Shown here: in pieces, positions 15,301-23,100 of the stretch
Layout of the letters: each line of letters begins with the position of its first letter
Position numbering within the stretch: position 1 is the first letter of the stretch
The notes under the pieces: model-generated
Told to the model about the DNA's origin: nothing
What the model saw: only the letters and a program-made list of their open reading frames with translations
The model's database searches: none
From: Mytilus californianus
Taxonomy: Eukaryota; Mollusca; Bivalvia; Mytilida; Mytilidae
Direction of reading: 5' to 3'
Length of the DNA: 64,000 nucleotides
Assembly (NCBI RefSeq): GCF_021869535.1
Contig: NW_026262690.1
Location: forward strand, 66,799,995 to 66,863,994
Translations under genes and position numbers: made by a program

Positions 15301-17572
15301 TATAAAAAACTCTGAATACTTTTTCTTATTTATTCCATACAAACACAGAAAACCTAAATTAAAAGTGTATAATACATAATTCACTCATATCAAAAAAGAT
15401 TAAATATTAGAAATTATTTCTGAAATTACAACAAATTAGTATATCCCATCAATAAAATATACTATGATTTATACAAAATCTAAAACAACCATGGCATATC
15501 AAATTCAAGCAAATTTGTACAATCAATGATCACCATTTAGATCTCAATGGAAAATCTGCTTCTCCACAATAACCAATAACATTCATAAATATGCAATAAT
15601 TTGTAGAAAACTCTTTACCCTTGGTGTCCTTGGATCAGGAGGCCTTGCAAACAAAGCATCATCAGGAAGAGTAACTCCAGCTTGTACAGATTCTGACTGT
15701 CTCGTTCCATTATATGTGTGGAATCTGAATATAACCATTTAATTATGTTAAGTAACCTCATGAAAAGATTTGCACAAATTCTTGAATCAACTTTCGAAGC
15801 TTTTATTTGTCCAGCACAAAGACTAGAGTGTTTGATAAAATGAAAATACTATTTAAGTTCACTTCATAAAAAAATATGAAAAGTTAGGTAAAAAGCTACA
15901 TATTTCATATTAATCAATATTTGATTAACCTATTGTAGATGATTTGACTTACTTGCAGTGCGGATTAAGTACCATAGCTAATAGTTCTAGTAAAGGGTAC
16001 CAGTCCTCAGCCAGCTTGGCTACACACAGTTCTATTAACTTTTCTGCATTCTTTAAAATGTATCTCTACAAAAATAATGATTTATTTTCCAAAGATCTGC
16101 ACATAAATAATAACAATCATGTAGAAACATTAATGTCAATGAATATTTTTTTTTATTCTGTAACAAATATCTGTTGATCTACAAAAATTACAGTTAACAA
16201 GTAGTTACTACAATTGCGTCAACTTTTTTTTGGGTTAGATTCTGATGTCTGATGCTTGTTAAAATGACATTAACTTGTATTTATTTTCATAGTTGGACAA
16301 TAGTTGTACTGTGCATCATTTGAATAATGACCATCTTAAAGTTCCTATTTGGCTATTTGAAACCATAGCAAGTGTATCTGCTTCGTAAACTACTCATTCA
16401 AACATGGTTTTAAGGAACTAAAACGTCCTCTGTCAAATGTGTGATTTTCAGACAGTTTTTTCCATATAAACATAAACAACTAAACTTACATGGATTTCAT
16501 ATTTCCATCCACTGACAGCTTCATCTGTCATTATCTTGGTAAATGATACTGTAAGACCTTCTCTGAAAAATCTTTGGCAAGCTTCGCTTCTGGTGTCCAA
16601 TCCTACAAATAAATGTGTTGGTCAAATTCAAAATTATTTACATCGTGTAAAATCATATAATTATGTCTATGCACCCACTTATATTATATTAAAGTTTTAG
16701 GCAAATATACATGTAGAACTTTTTACAAAATTCTTTAATACATGATCTTATATCAATTTGTTTTGTCTCTATTTAATGTGTATCAACATTCCTGGTTATT
16801 TTTAATATGTGTAGAATATCTTAAACAGAGTGCATTATCATTACTTTAGACTTAGCAGGTCTGTTTATACATCTTATGATCTACAGGTTCTGTCTATTTC
16901 AATGTTAGTTACGGTCAATTGTACACTGTGATATTGTTGTATTAGAAATGGTACTGTTCTGTGAGGGAATCTATGGAGTTCAGTAGAAAGGTTTCATCAA
17001 ATACTTACTGTACGATACAGTACAATATAACATATAAATATTTCAATGCTAGTTAAGGTCAATTGTACACTGTGATATTGTTGTATTAGAAATGGTACTG
17101 TTCTGTGAAGGAATCTATGGAGTTCAGTAGAAAGGTTTCATCAAATACTTACTGTACCCTACAGTACAATATCGCATATGATGAATTCATAAATCATCTT
17201 TAAGTGATGTCTTACCATCTTTACAGAGTTTAGTAGCTGCTTCAAGCAAAATTTCAAGTTCTCCTTTTGGCAATACTGGTACTACCCATCTTGGACGATT
17301 GATCATTTCATCCAGCCTGGCCAACTCCTGCACTGGAAATTCAGGTTCTTGGTCATCTGTCATTTCAACTGACCCATCACCTTGTCCATTTTCTGATTCT
17401 GCTGGGGGTTGTGTCGTTGAAGTAGCAGGAGTCTGTTGTGGTGGTAGTGGCTGTTGCTGTTGAGGCTGCTGTGTTGACTCTGGAGGATTCTGAACATTTT
17501 CTTGAGGAGAGTCTCCTCCAGCCTGGCCTCCTCTCATCACAATTGTCATGGTCTAACCAGTTAGTGAATTTT
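260..17572 (-). CDS. USP9X: USP9X/FAF-type ubiquitin-specific protease, N-terminal 781 residues (gene runs off left edge)
   Basis: Large deubiquitinase that removes ubiquitin from substrates in the cytosol. Eighteen coding exons join without a phase break to 2343 nt, or 781 codons: 17216-17549 (ATG at 17549), 16490-16602, 15953-16065, 15619-15724, 13667-13782, 9197-9263, 7373-7557, 6144-6282, 5629-5781, 5024-5128, 4643-4849, 4099-4215, 3647-3800, 3322-3409, 2947-2998, 2653-2724, 654-757 and 260-377. Residues 1-70 are low-complexity and rich in Q and P ([13 protein letters not shown]). The conserved part starts at about residue 80 with [17 protein letters not shown] and continues as the helical, armadillo-like N-terminal region ([44 protein letters not shown]). 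Human USP9X is about 2,550 residues long, with its Cys/His catalytic domain near 1,550-1,950, so no catalytic residue is visible here. The 5' UTR is split by an intron whose acceptor is at 17573-17575. The identity is secure; invertebrates carry one ortholog of USP9X/USP9Y. Confidence 0.95.
654..757 (-). CDS. USP9X: USP9X coding exon 17
   Basis: Acceptor ATTTTAG, donor ATGAA|GTAAGT. Encodes [20 protein letters not shown], then [14 protein letters not shown]. Confidence 0.94.
779..799. repeat. (AT)n microsatellite
   Basis: About ten AT dinucleotides in a row, about 20 bp upstream of USP9X coding exon 17. Confidence 0.9.
922..2195 (+). mobile_element. Family A element, copy A1 (pearl/Helentron-like)
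   Basis: The tail end begins near 922 with a small GC-rich hairpin followed by GATACGACCGCAGAGGTCG. The core (about 1200-2100) holds units of about 100-150 bp carrying TTTGTGATATGGAACCTTG and TAGAAAAATGCTT motifs. A run of GAC triplets precedes the right-end hairpin ATACGACCGC...GCCGTCGTAT at 2160-2190. It lies in the USP9X intron between coding exons 16 and 17. Peptides read from it are only translations of the repeat. Confidence 0.8.
2653..2724 (-). CDS. USP9X: USP9X coding exon 16
   Basis: Acceptor TTTTACAG, donor AAG|GTAATT. Encodes [20 protein letters not shown] then WFAK, matching human [20 protein letters not shown]. Confidence 0.93.
2947..2998 (-). CDS. USP9X: USP9X coding exon 15
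   Basis: Only 52 nt, with acceptor GTTTTAG and donor CAG|GTGTGT. Encodes [17 protein letters not shown], matching human [17 protein letters not shown]. Confidence 0.92.
3322..3409 (-). CDS. USP9X: USP9X coding exon 14
   Basis: Acceptor TTTTACAG, donor ATGAG|GTTTGT. Encodes [20 protein letters not shown], then [10 protein letters not shown], matching human VQEVQERLNFLR. Confidence 0.92.
3647..3800 (-). CDS. USP9X: USP9X coding exon 13
   Basis: Acceptor TATTTCAG, donor AAAG|GTGAAT. Encodes [20 protein letters not shown], then [20 protein letters not shown]. Confidence 0.94.
4099..4215 (-). CDS. USP9X: USP9X coding exon 12
   Basis: Acceptor GTTGTAG, donor GAG|GTAAAT. Encodes [19 protein letters not shown], then [20 protein letters not shown]. 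Confidence 0.94.
4643..4849 (-). CDS. USP9X: USP9X coding exon 11
   Basis: Acceptor TTTCTAG, donor CAG|GTAAAG. Encodes [20 protein letters not shown], then [20 protein letters not shown] and ends [11 protein letters not shown]. Confidence 0.95.
5024..5128 (-). CDS. USP9X: USP9X coding exon 10
   Basis: Encodes [20 protein letters not shown], then [14 protein letters not shown]. Two AGs lie 4 nt apart. Only the upstream one (TTTTTAAG|TCAGG) keeps the frame, so I chose it. Donor CAA|GTAAGT. Confidence 0.92.
5629..5781 (-). CDS. USP9X: USP9X coding exon 9
   Basis: Acceptor TTTTACAG, donor CAG|GTATGT. Encodes [20 protein letters not shown], then [18 protein letters not shown] and ends LWEAQ. Confidence 0.95.
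6144..6282 (-). CDS. USP9X: USP9X coding exon 8
   Basis: Acceptor ATTTTCAG, donor GCA|GTATGT. Encodes [20 protein letters not shown], then [12 protein letters not shown]. The tail of a repeat element lies about 20 bp upstream of its acceptor. Confidence 0.95.
6300..6938 (-). mobile_element. Family C element, copy C1 (complete)
   Basis: Read on the minus strand, it starts with the hairpin made by CCCCCGCC and GGAGGGGG (6911-6935). Two to three core units follow (AAAGTTTGCCTCAACC-like, ATGCCCCTTTA), then a unique block around 6590-6690. It ends with the tail GATGCATC-like segment and the small hairpin TGTCCATGGGGACA (6310-6325). It lies in the USP9X intron after exon 7 and ends about 20 bp before the acceptor of exon 8. 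Its interior gives the uninterrupted form of the site occupied by element A4 at 49648-52290. Confidence 0.75.
7194..7350 (+). mobile_element. Mussel short interspersed repeat (ATAAAAATAAGAAGATGTGG type)
   Basis: Begins TATAAAAATAAGAAGATGTG, then GATTGCCAATGAGACAACTC, and ends near CTCCGAAATGAGCTC. I know this as a very abundant mussel repeat of SINE-like length. Other copies or fragments are at 8088-8165, 35058-35150 and 45207-45245. No A/B box was verified. Confidence 0.6.
7373..7557 (-). CDS. USP9X: USP9X coding exon 7
   Basis: Acceptor TTTTACAG, donor CTTAG|GTAAAG. Encodes [18 protein letters not shown] through [12 protein letters not shown], one of the best conserved stretches of the N-terminal region. 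Confidence 0.95.
7869..8973. mobile_element. Inverted-repeat element in USP9X intron 6
   Basis: Left arm CCGTTCCAGAATTAAATGTA (from 7871) and right arm TACATTTAATTCTTGAACAG (ending near 8970) are imperfect reverse complements. The match continues inward, with ACCCATCATGCAT against GCATGCCTGGTGGGT. A fragment of the short mussel repeat (8088-8165) is nested inside. Target duplication is not clear. Confidence 0.5.
9197..9263 (-). CDS. USP9X: USP9X coding exon 6
   Basis: Short 67-nt exon with acceptor TTTTTCAG and donor GTT|GTAAGT. Encodes [20 protein letters not shown], matching human [20 protein letters not shown]. Isolated between two repeat-rich introns. Confidence 0.92.
9637..10204. mobile_element. 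568-bp terminal-inverted-repeat element
   Basis: Perfect 14-bp ends: CATACCTGCCAACC at 9637-9650 and GGTTGGCAGGTATG at 10191-10204. The left subterminal region has GAGCGGGAGTCTCCC and AATCTCCCGCT. The interior has no open frame, so it is non-autonomous. The flanks are T-rich (TTTTTT on both sides), so the target duplication is ambiguous. It lies in the long USP9X intron between exons 5 and 6. Confidence 0.75.
10618..11629 (+). mobile_element. Family A-related element, divergent subfamily (A7)
   Basis: The left end CTTCGCTAAGCGCAGC is followed by GGATACGCCCGCAG and CCCTGAACAGTTGGGGC, as in family A. A 20-bp tandem (GTTGTGCAATACACTGTG) fills 10825-10920. A core of units of about 130 bp (TTTATAAAAATCAAAAGGGA, TCCGAAAACTG) follows. 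The right end is the hairpin ATACGTCCCG..CGGGCGTAT at 11605-11628. Both ends carry the same A-to-C change relative to the main family. Confidence 0.7.
11648..13257. mobile_element. Inverted-repeat element, hAT-like ends, with internal palindrome
   Basis: The ends are CAGGGGTTCAAATTA (11648-11662) and its exact reverse complement (13243-13257), flanked on both sides by TTAAT (5-bp duplication). The subterminal parts share CCAGGACCTTTGAC- and GGTCCGTCAGG-like GGTCC motifs. No transposase frame is seen. A palindrome of about 130 bp sits inside at 12325-12453. CAGGG ends with a 5-bp duplication suggest a hAT-type (hAT5-like) non-autonomous element. A TTAA-targeting reading (TTAA|TCAGGGG) is possible but leaves the ends asymmetric. 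Confidence 0.65.
12325..12453. repeat. Long palindrome P1
   Basis: The arm TAATACGATATTTATCCACT pairs with AGTGGATAAATATCGTATCA across a centre near 12390 (CGCTCGGCGAGCCTCGCG). It would fold into a hairpin of about 60-bp arms. Confidence 0.8.
13480..13660. repeat. Interspersed repeat fragment
   Basis: Starts AAGGGGCATAACTCTTTT, similar to the core of family C, and ends in ACAATAACAGAACC just before the donor of USP9X exon 5. Probably a piece of another bivalve repeat; its boundaries are uncertain. Confidence 0.35.
13667..13782 (-). CDS. USP9X: USP9X coding exon 5
   Basis: Acceptor preceded by a long T run (TTTTTCAG), donor ATAAA|GTAGGT. Encodes [20 protein letters not shown], then VPLVAALIK. 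Confidence 0.92.
14352..15307 (+). mobile_element. Family A element, copy A2
   Basis: The tail end CTTCGCTGAGTGCAGC is followed by GATACGACCGCAGAGGTCG. A C run at about 14622-14634 and three to four core units follow, then GACGACGACG triplets. The right hairpin ends GCGGTCGTATAA near 15304. It lies in the USP9X intron between exons 4 and 5, in the same orientation as A1. Confidence 0.8.
15619..15724 (-). CDS. USP9X: USP9X coding exon 4
   Basis: Acceptor ATTCAG, donor AGG|GTAAAG. Encodes [14 protein letters not shown], then [17 protein letters not shown], matching human FHIYNGTRPCES and LFARSPDPRSPK. Confidence 0.92.
15953..16065 (-). CDS. USP9X: USP9X coding exon 3
   Basis: Acceptor TTTGTAG, donor TGCAA|GTAAGT. 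Encodes [20 protein letters not shown] and then LNPHCK, matching the human [20 protein letters not shown] segment. Confidence 0.93.
16490..16602 (-). CDS. USP9X: USP9X coding exon 2
   Basis: Acceptor TTTGTAG, donor CAT|GTAAGT. Encodes residues 112-149, including [20 protein letters not shown] and ending SGWKYEIH, colinear with human USP9X. Confidence 0.93.
16897..17180. repeat. Tandem duplication, 144-bp period
   Basis: Two copies (16897-17040 and 17041-17180), each beginning TTTCAATG and containing GGTACTGTTCTGTGA, differ at only a few positions. They lie in the USP9X intron after coding exon 1. A recent local duplication. Confidence 0.9.
17216..17572 (-). CDS. USP9X: USP9X coding exon 1 (start codon 17549)
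   Basis: A T-rich tract and TAG acceptor precede 23 nt of 5' UTR, then ATG at 17549-17547. The exon encodes residues 1-111 plus one base: [12 protein letters not shown], a Q/P-rich stretch, the acidic DDQEPEFP, then [18 protein letters not shown]. It ends AAAGATG|GTAAG. Reading past this donor gives only a few unrelated codons. Confidence 0.95.
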
Positions 17573-20105
17573 CTAAAAAAAAATAATCTTTTGTTACAAC
17601 AGATCACTATAAGACCAGCTTTCGATATATAAATAGTGTTGTATTTTGTCCTAAAGTAGAGGATAGGACAAAACAACTTACATATTAAGTTTGCCACATA
17701 ATTTCACCCTTATCTAGAGATTATGTGATATTTTTTTTTCTGTCCAACAAATATGTACTTATGCTTCAATATTTCTTATACTTACTGTTATCCTTTTTAT
17801 GTATTAGGCTTAATTGGGTTTTCAAAGTCACAGTTATGACAGTTTTAGTGAAAAAGCAGTGAAAGGTGTATCTTCTTTAGATTTCAACAAAATTCTTTGT
17901 TAGCTGGCAACAGTTTGTTGACTCAGAATTTAAAGAAAACTTTAACAACACTAATCATTAAAATTTGGGATGCTTTTAAACAGCTCAAGGAAACTATCAA
18001 TGATGATAGGACTCAGCTAGTGTAACCAGGGCACCTTGACCAGACCCTGTTACCATGAGCAACATGACAGGTGCCACATGAGGTGCAGAATCTGATTTCC
18101 CTTCCACAGCTCCCGAGATCATTCCTGGTTTTTTGAGGAGTTTGTGTAGCTCAGTCTTTAGTTTTCAATGTAGTGTTTTGTCATTTTGTCATTTGTTGCC
18201 AGGGTTTGTCAATTTCTCTTAGACTAATGAATTTTAATTGCCCATTTGGTATCTCCCAACTCTTTTTAAAAGCATAAAAGGTAAAGTATAATCACATACC
18301 AATTTTAGGACTGATAGTTTATTTCAGCTTGAAATTAGAAATCTCTCATAGAAATTACAAAGTTTTAGTAAGAAACTACATGTATAAGATAATGTATAGG
18401 TATATCCACAAATCATTCAAATGAACTGAAATACAATGTACAAGTATAGGGCTATCACACTTCAAATATTGACAATTTATGCATCTATTTTTATTACAAG
18501 GATTGTGCTTAAAAGAGGCTTTCCCTGAGTGACTTGGCATTTGAATTCTATGAAAATCAATCATTTTTAATCAAATTTTCCATGAAATTACATGTACATG
18601 AACTGACTTCAGATAAATCAAAACAACAGATAGCATCAGACAGATATGATAGGGTAATAATACTATGTATTAAAAGTGTATTATTCACATTTAAAAGTAC
18701 AAGTTCAGTATAATTGACAGATAAGTCTATACATGAAGTACCATACATCAACCCACCTAGACAGCTTTGTACTAAGAAATGAAAACCAGAGAACCATAAA
18801 GAACAGTCTTACAAGGACACTTTCAGTCTAACAACATTTTTGTGATAATCTTAATTTAACTTATTTGAACAATTTATTTCTAAAAATTGAAAAGTAAAGA
18901 CAGTTAGATAATATATAAAGAAACACATACAATTGAAATATGGAGAAAAAAAAACTTGAAAGATGAACCCAGAAAAGTTTTTTTTATATTGATTCTCAAC
19001 TTTAACCCTCTTGTTGCTGGGCATATTTTTTTTCAATTTATGGAAGCACCTTCTCATTTCTGCATCACTTTCATATAATTTATCAACAATTCTTGTGTAA
19101 TATTTTTAGTTTAATGCATTTTCAACTAAACATCATAATGGCTTGATGTCATTTTTCGAATTAATTAAGTCATAGTTGGGCATTTGACATCAATTACGTA
19201 ATTAAATCTATTTGATCATTTTAATGTGTTATCATGGTAATAATACTGTTTTCCTGAGGGGTAAGTGGTCTTATGGTGTTCACAAATGTTCAGCTGTGAA
19301 AAGACCAACCTGTTGTAAAAGGATACACTACACAATGGCCAATAAATATGAAAAGTTATACTGTGGAAGAACTCTGTGCAATATTATTATTGTCAACATA
19401 TGTGATTATATAAAATAACATGCTCTGTTTATCCACACCCTTTAAATAAATAACCAAACTGACAATTTGTTAGAAATATAGACTGCTTTCACTCTTTCAT
19501 ATCCTGCAGTTTTCAAAATCTAATAATATCTATCAGATATGACCTAGAAGTGAAATTCGCGAGTACTGCATTGAATTAAAAACTGTAAAATGTTGACGTG
19601 ATTCATATCTTCGTAGTTTTACCCTTTCTTTTCAATAAAAATCGCATCAGTGTAATGACTAATGCATTAATACAACGAAGTTTCTGCGTCCATTCATTTC
19701 AAAACAGACATGCACAATGGCCGACTTTTCCGGTTTGTCAACTTTCATATTTAAATTTATCGCTGATGTCACTTGTGTCATACCTTAAAGTTATAAGATT
19801 TTATCAGATATGGGCTTTCTTTGCTTTCCTTAATGCACATTTGCAACTTTTTGGTCACTTGAAAGGCTAAAATTAGTTTTGTAAGTTTCAACGGAATCAA
19901 GTTGACATTATGGTAATGAGATCATCTCGTTCACACGAGAGGTAGCTTAACATATTTTAAAATATTATAAAAATTATATTTTAGCAAATTATCGTCAAAT
20001 AAATTAAACAAAATTTGTAATATTTGTAATCATTCAAATTTTTAAATTTTTAATTACAAATTGAAAGTACAGACGGGGTCTCTTTGGGGTCAAGGTGAAT
20101 TGAAA
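17573..20105. promoter_or_regulatory. Divergent intergenic region between USP9X and PCCA
   Basis: Holds the USP9X 5' UTR intron (acceptor at 17573-17575), at least one unseen USP9X leader exon and presumably both promoters. A repeat fragment of the ATGAGCAACATGACAGGTGC type occupies 18040-18275. CpG dinucleotides become more frequent around 19550-19750 (TTCGCGAG, CCGACTTTTCCGG) and again just upstream of the PCCA start, which fits TATA-less housekeeping promoters. No TATA box or Inr is clear, and no start site can be set from sequence alone. Confidence 0.5.
18040..18275 (+). mobile_element. Fragment of mussel retroelement 3' region (GAGCAACATGACAGG type)
   Basis: ATGAGCAACATGACAGGTGC, TCCCGAGATCA, TAGCTCAGTCTTTAGTTTTC and TTTGGTATCTCCCAACTC match in order the better-kept copy at 22990-23325 and the fragment at 60618-60790. 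Too decayed to show coding potential. Confidence 0.55.
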
Positions 20106-20174
20106 ATGGCATCACCGGTTAGGAGGCTGTGCTCAAGTTCAAAGCGCATTTTTTCAGCATCTGTACACTGTCAG
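20106..20174 (+). CDS. PCCA: PCCA exon 1 (start codon, presequence)
   Basis: ATG at 20106 opens [20 protein letters not shown] and the exon ends CAG|GTAACT. This is the first ATG in frame with basic, hydroxylated residues typical of mitochondrial import. The start is inferred, since the presequence is not conserved. Confidence 0.85.
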
Positions 20175-23100
20175 GTAACTTTGTTTGTTCTAATTAAAAA
20201 AATTAATACTTAAATCGAAATGTGTCGCAAGTATATCATCGACAAGAATGTTTATTTGTTTGCAATTTAGTGTCCAGTATTGAGGACAAATTCTGAATAT
20301 ACGAAGTTACTCTATTTACTTTTGTTTTGCAAAACTTTTAAATTTAAATATGCACGTCCTTTTCAGAAACTTAACCGTTGATTTAGAGGCTTGATTTTTT
20401 TCTCTCAATTTTCTGAGGAAACCATGACAAAAAAAGTTCCAAAAAGGTGCTGTCAAACCATAGTTAAGGTTTATGTGGACAAATCGTGGACCCTCAGTAA
20501 AATTGAGAATGGAAATGGGGAATGTGTCAAAGAGACAACAACCCGACCATAGAGCAGACAACAGCCGAAGGCCACCAATGGGTCTTCAATGCAGCGAGAA
20601 AATCCCATACCCGGAGGCGTCCTTCAGCTGGCCCCTAAACAAATATGTATACTAGTTCAGTGATAATGGACGTCATACTAAACTCCAAATTATACACAGG
20701 AAACTAAAATTAAAAATGATACAAGACTAACAAAGGCCAGAGGCTCCTGACTTGGGACAGGCGCAAAAATGCGGCGGGGTTAAACATGTTTTTTGAGATC
20801 TCAACCGAATCCATGACAAATCGCCCCACTGGCAAATCGCCCCACACCTAATCGCCCCACTTTTTCACCAACTCGCCCCACTTTCTAAAAAATCGCCCCA
20901 CTCTTGTTTACCAACTCGCCCCACTTATGAAAAAGGGTAAAATCCCATTGAAAATAGGTTGGATAACTTGCCCAACTTATGAAAAGGGTTAAAATCCCGC
21001 TGAAATAAGGTATGCCAACTCGCCCCACTCATGACAAATAGATAAACCACGATGAATTCAGTAATGCCAACTCGCCCCACTTATGAAAAAAGATGCAATC
21101 CCGTTGTATATCTATGTTCCTGCCCCACTTATAAATAAAATCAATACCTATAAAAACCTTAGATAAACATGAGTATGCATAACAATAACATTTTAAACAA
21201 ACATACATTAAATCAATTATGACAAGGACTGGCATGATAACATGAAAACGAAGTACAAGATAAAATGTCAGCACTAGAAACATGAACATGAATACACATA
21301 TATGGCATACAATAGATTGTCATTAGATAGTTCAGTAGCTGTCTGCTTCGACGACTGGACCGTTGACACGACAACACTGGCGTAAGAGTCTGGTTGTAGA
21401 TATGCTGCCTTCAATACAGCACAAGGATACACAGTAGACATAGTAAATGCATGACAAAGGCTACTTTACTTTTTATAATTTTGAAACCAAGCCATAAATT
21501 TCTCAATTTTTATTGTTTTCAAACCATAAACAAAACTTACCAATCAATTTTTCAACAACAACAAAACCTGCTTTGACTAGAATGCATGAATGGACATTCT
21601 CTTTGATATTTACTTGAAAGTAACATTTGCCTTTCACTGATTGCTCGTTAGTGTTTAATTATTCTTAATTCAAAGACAAAAGTAACCAATCCGTTTAGTG
21701 CTATAAAAACAAATTGAAATCCTTCAATTGTTATGATAAAATATCGGATTATGATACAATTAACAGGTTTCTTTTCAATTGTTATGCAAATAACTAAGCT
21801 TACAAGAATAAAGTTATTCTCCAATAATACGAAACTTATATGATAATGAATAATGTATTTACAACTATATTTTGAGAAGGTGAAACATCATTTAATTTCA
21901 ATAATAATAATCTAATAAATTTGCGTTTTTATGTATTCTGTGTAGATTAGTTTTCATTTAAGTGGGGCGAGTTGGCAGACCTGAAAATTATATATTCATC
22001 TAGATTTTACCTTTTTTTCATTAAGTGGGGCGAGTTGGCAGGAGAAAAATTAACGGGATTTAACCCTTTTCACAAGTGGGGCGATTTTTTAAAAAGTGGG
22101 GCGAGTTGGTAAACCAGTTTGGGGCGATTTTTTTAAAAGTGGGGCGAGTTAGTGAAAAAGTGGGGCGATTTGGTGTGGGGCGATTTGCCAGTGGGGCGAT
22201 TTGTCCTGCTTCCATCTCAACCCTCCCCCTATACCTCTAGCCAATGTAGAAAAAACAAACGCACAACAGTACAAAAGTAAAACTCAGTATAAGAGAAGTC
22301 CGAGTCCGATGTCAGAATAGGAAACAAAAAAAATAAACAAAATGACAATAATACATAAATAACAACAGACTACTAGCAGTTACTGACATGCCAGCTCCAG
22401 ACCTCAATTAAACTGATTGAAAGATTATGTCTTCATCATATGAATATCAGGCACAATCCCTCCTGTTAGGGGTTTAGTATTATATCGTCATAAAATATAT
22501 GAGAAGAACATAACCCGTGTCATGTCAACAACTGGTTTTAGAATAAATGTGTTTAATTCCGATGCAAAGACCCTATAAGTGAATCAATATTAAAGCCAAA
22601 ATATGCAATCTTCAGTTACTAAGTTGGGCCTTAGCGTAACATGGCTGTATTTTCACCTTAAAATTTACTCTGAGTACAGACAAATATGTGTATCTGGAAA
22701 AGTTTTAAGGCATAGCATGCCCTTGATAAATAAAATTCAAATGCATTTTATATTTTAGAAAATTAAAAACTTAAAAACTTAACTGGAATTTGCAGTGCAC
22801 TTTTTTTCATTCCTAAACCAAGAGTTCCAAGTGGCGAAGTTTGAATCATTATTAAATTATACGGACGCCATCAAGAGTTGGTTGACCGTTATGGAATATC
22901 CGTTCCACAGATGACGACTATGTTCCAATTATCATACCTACAATTCCGTCCCTTTTTCGCTGAATGTGACCTACCGAATTAGTCTTATCACAAGGATTAT
23001 ACTAACATGAGCAACACAACAGGATCTGCTTACCCTTCCGAAGCACCTGAGATCACCCCCTTTTTTTAGTGGGGTTCGTGTTGCTCAGTCTTTAGTTTTC

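Noticed and set aside
17377..17697. Overlapping open frames on both strands at the first USP9X coding exon
   Set aside because: Shadows of the CAG/CAA-rich Q/P segment; only the MTIVMRGG frame joins the conserved [16 protein letters not shown].
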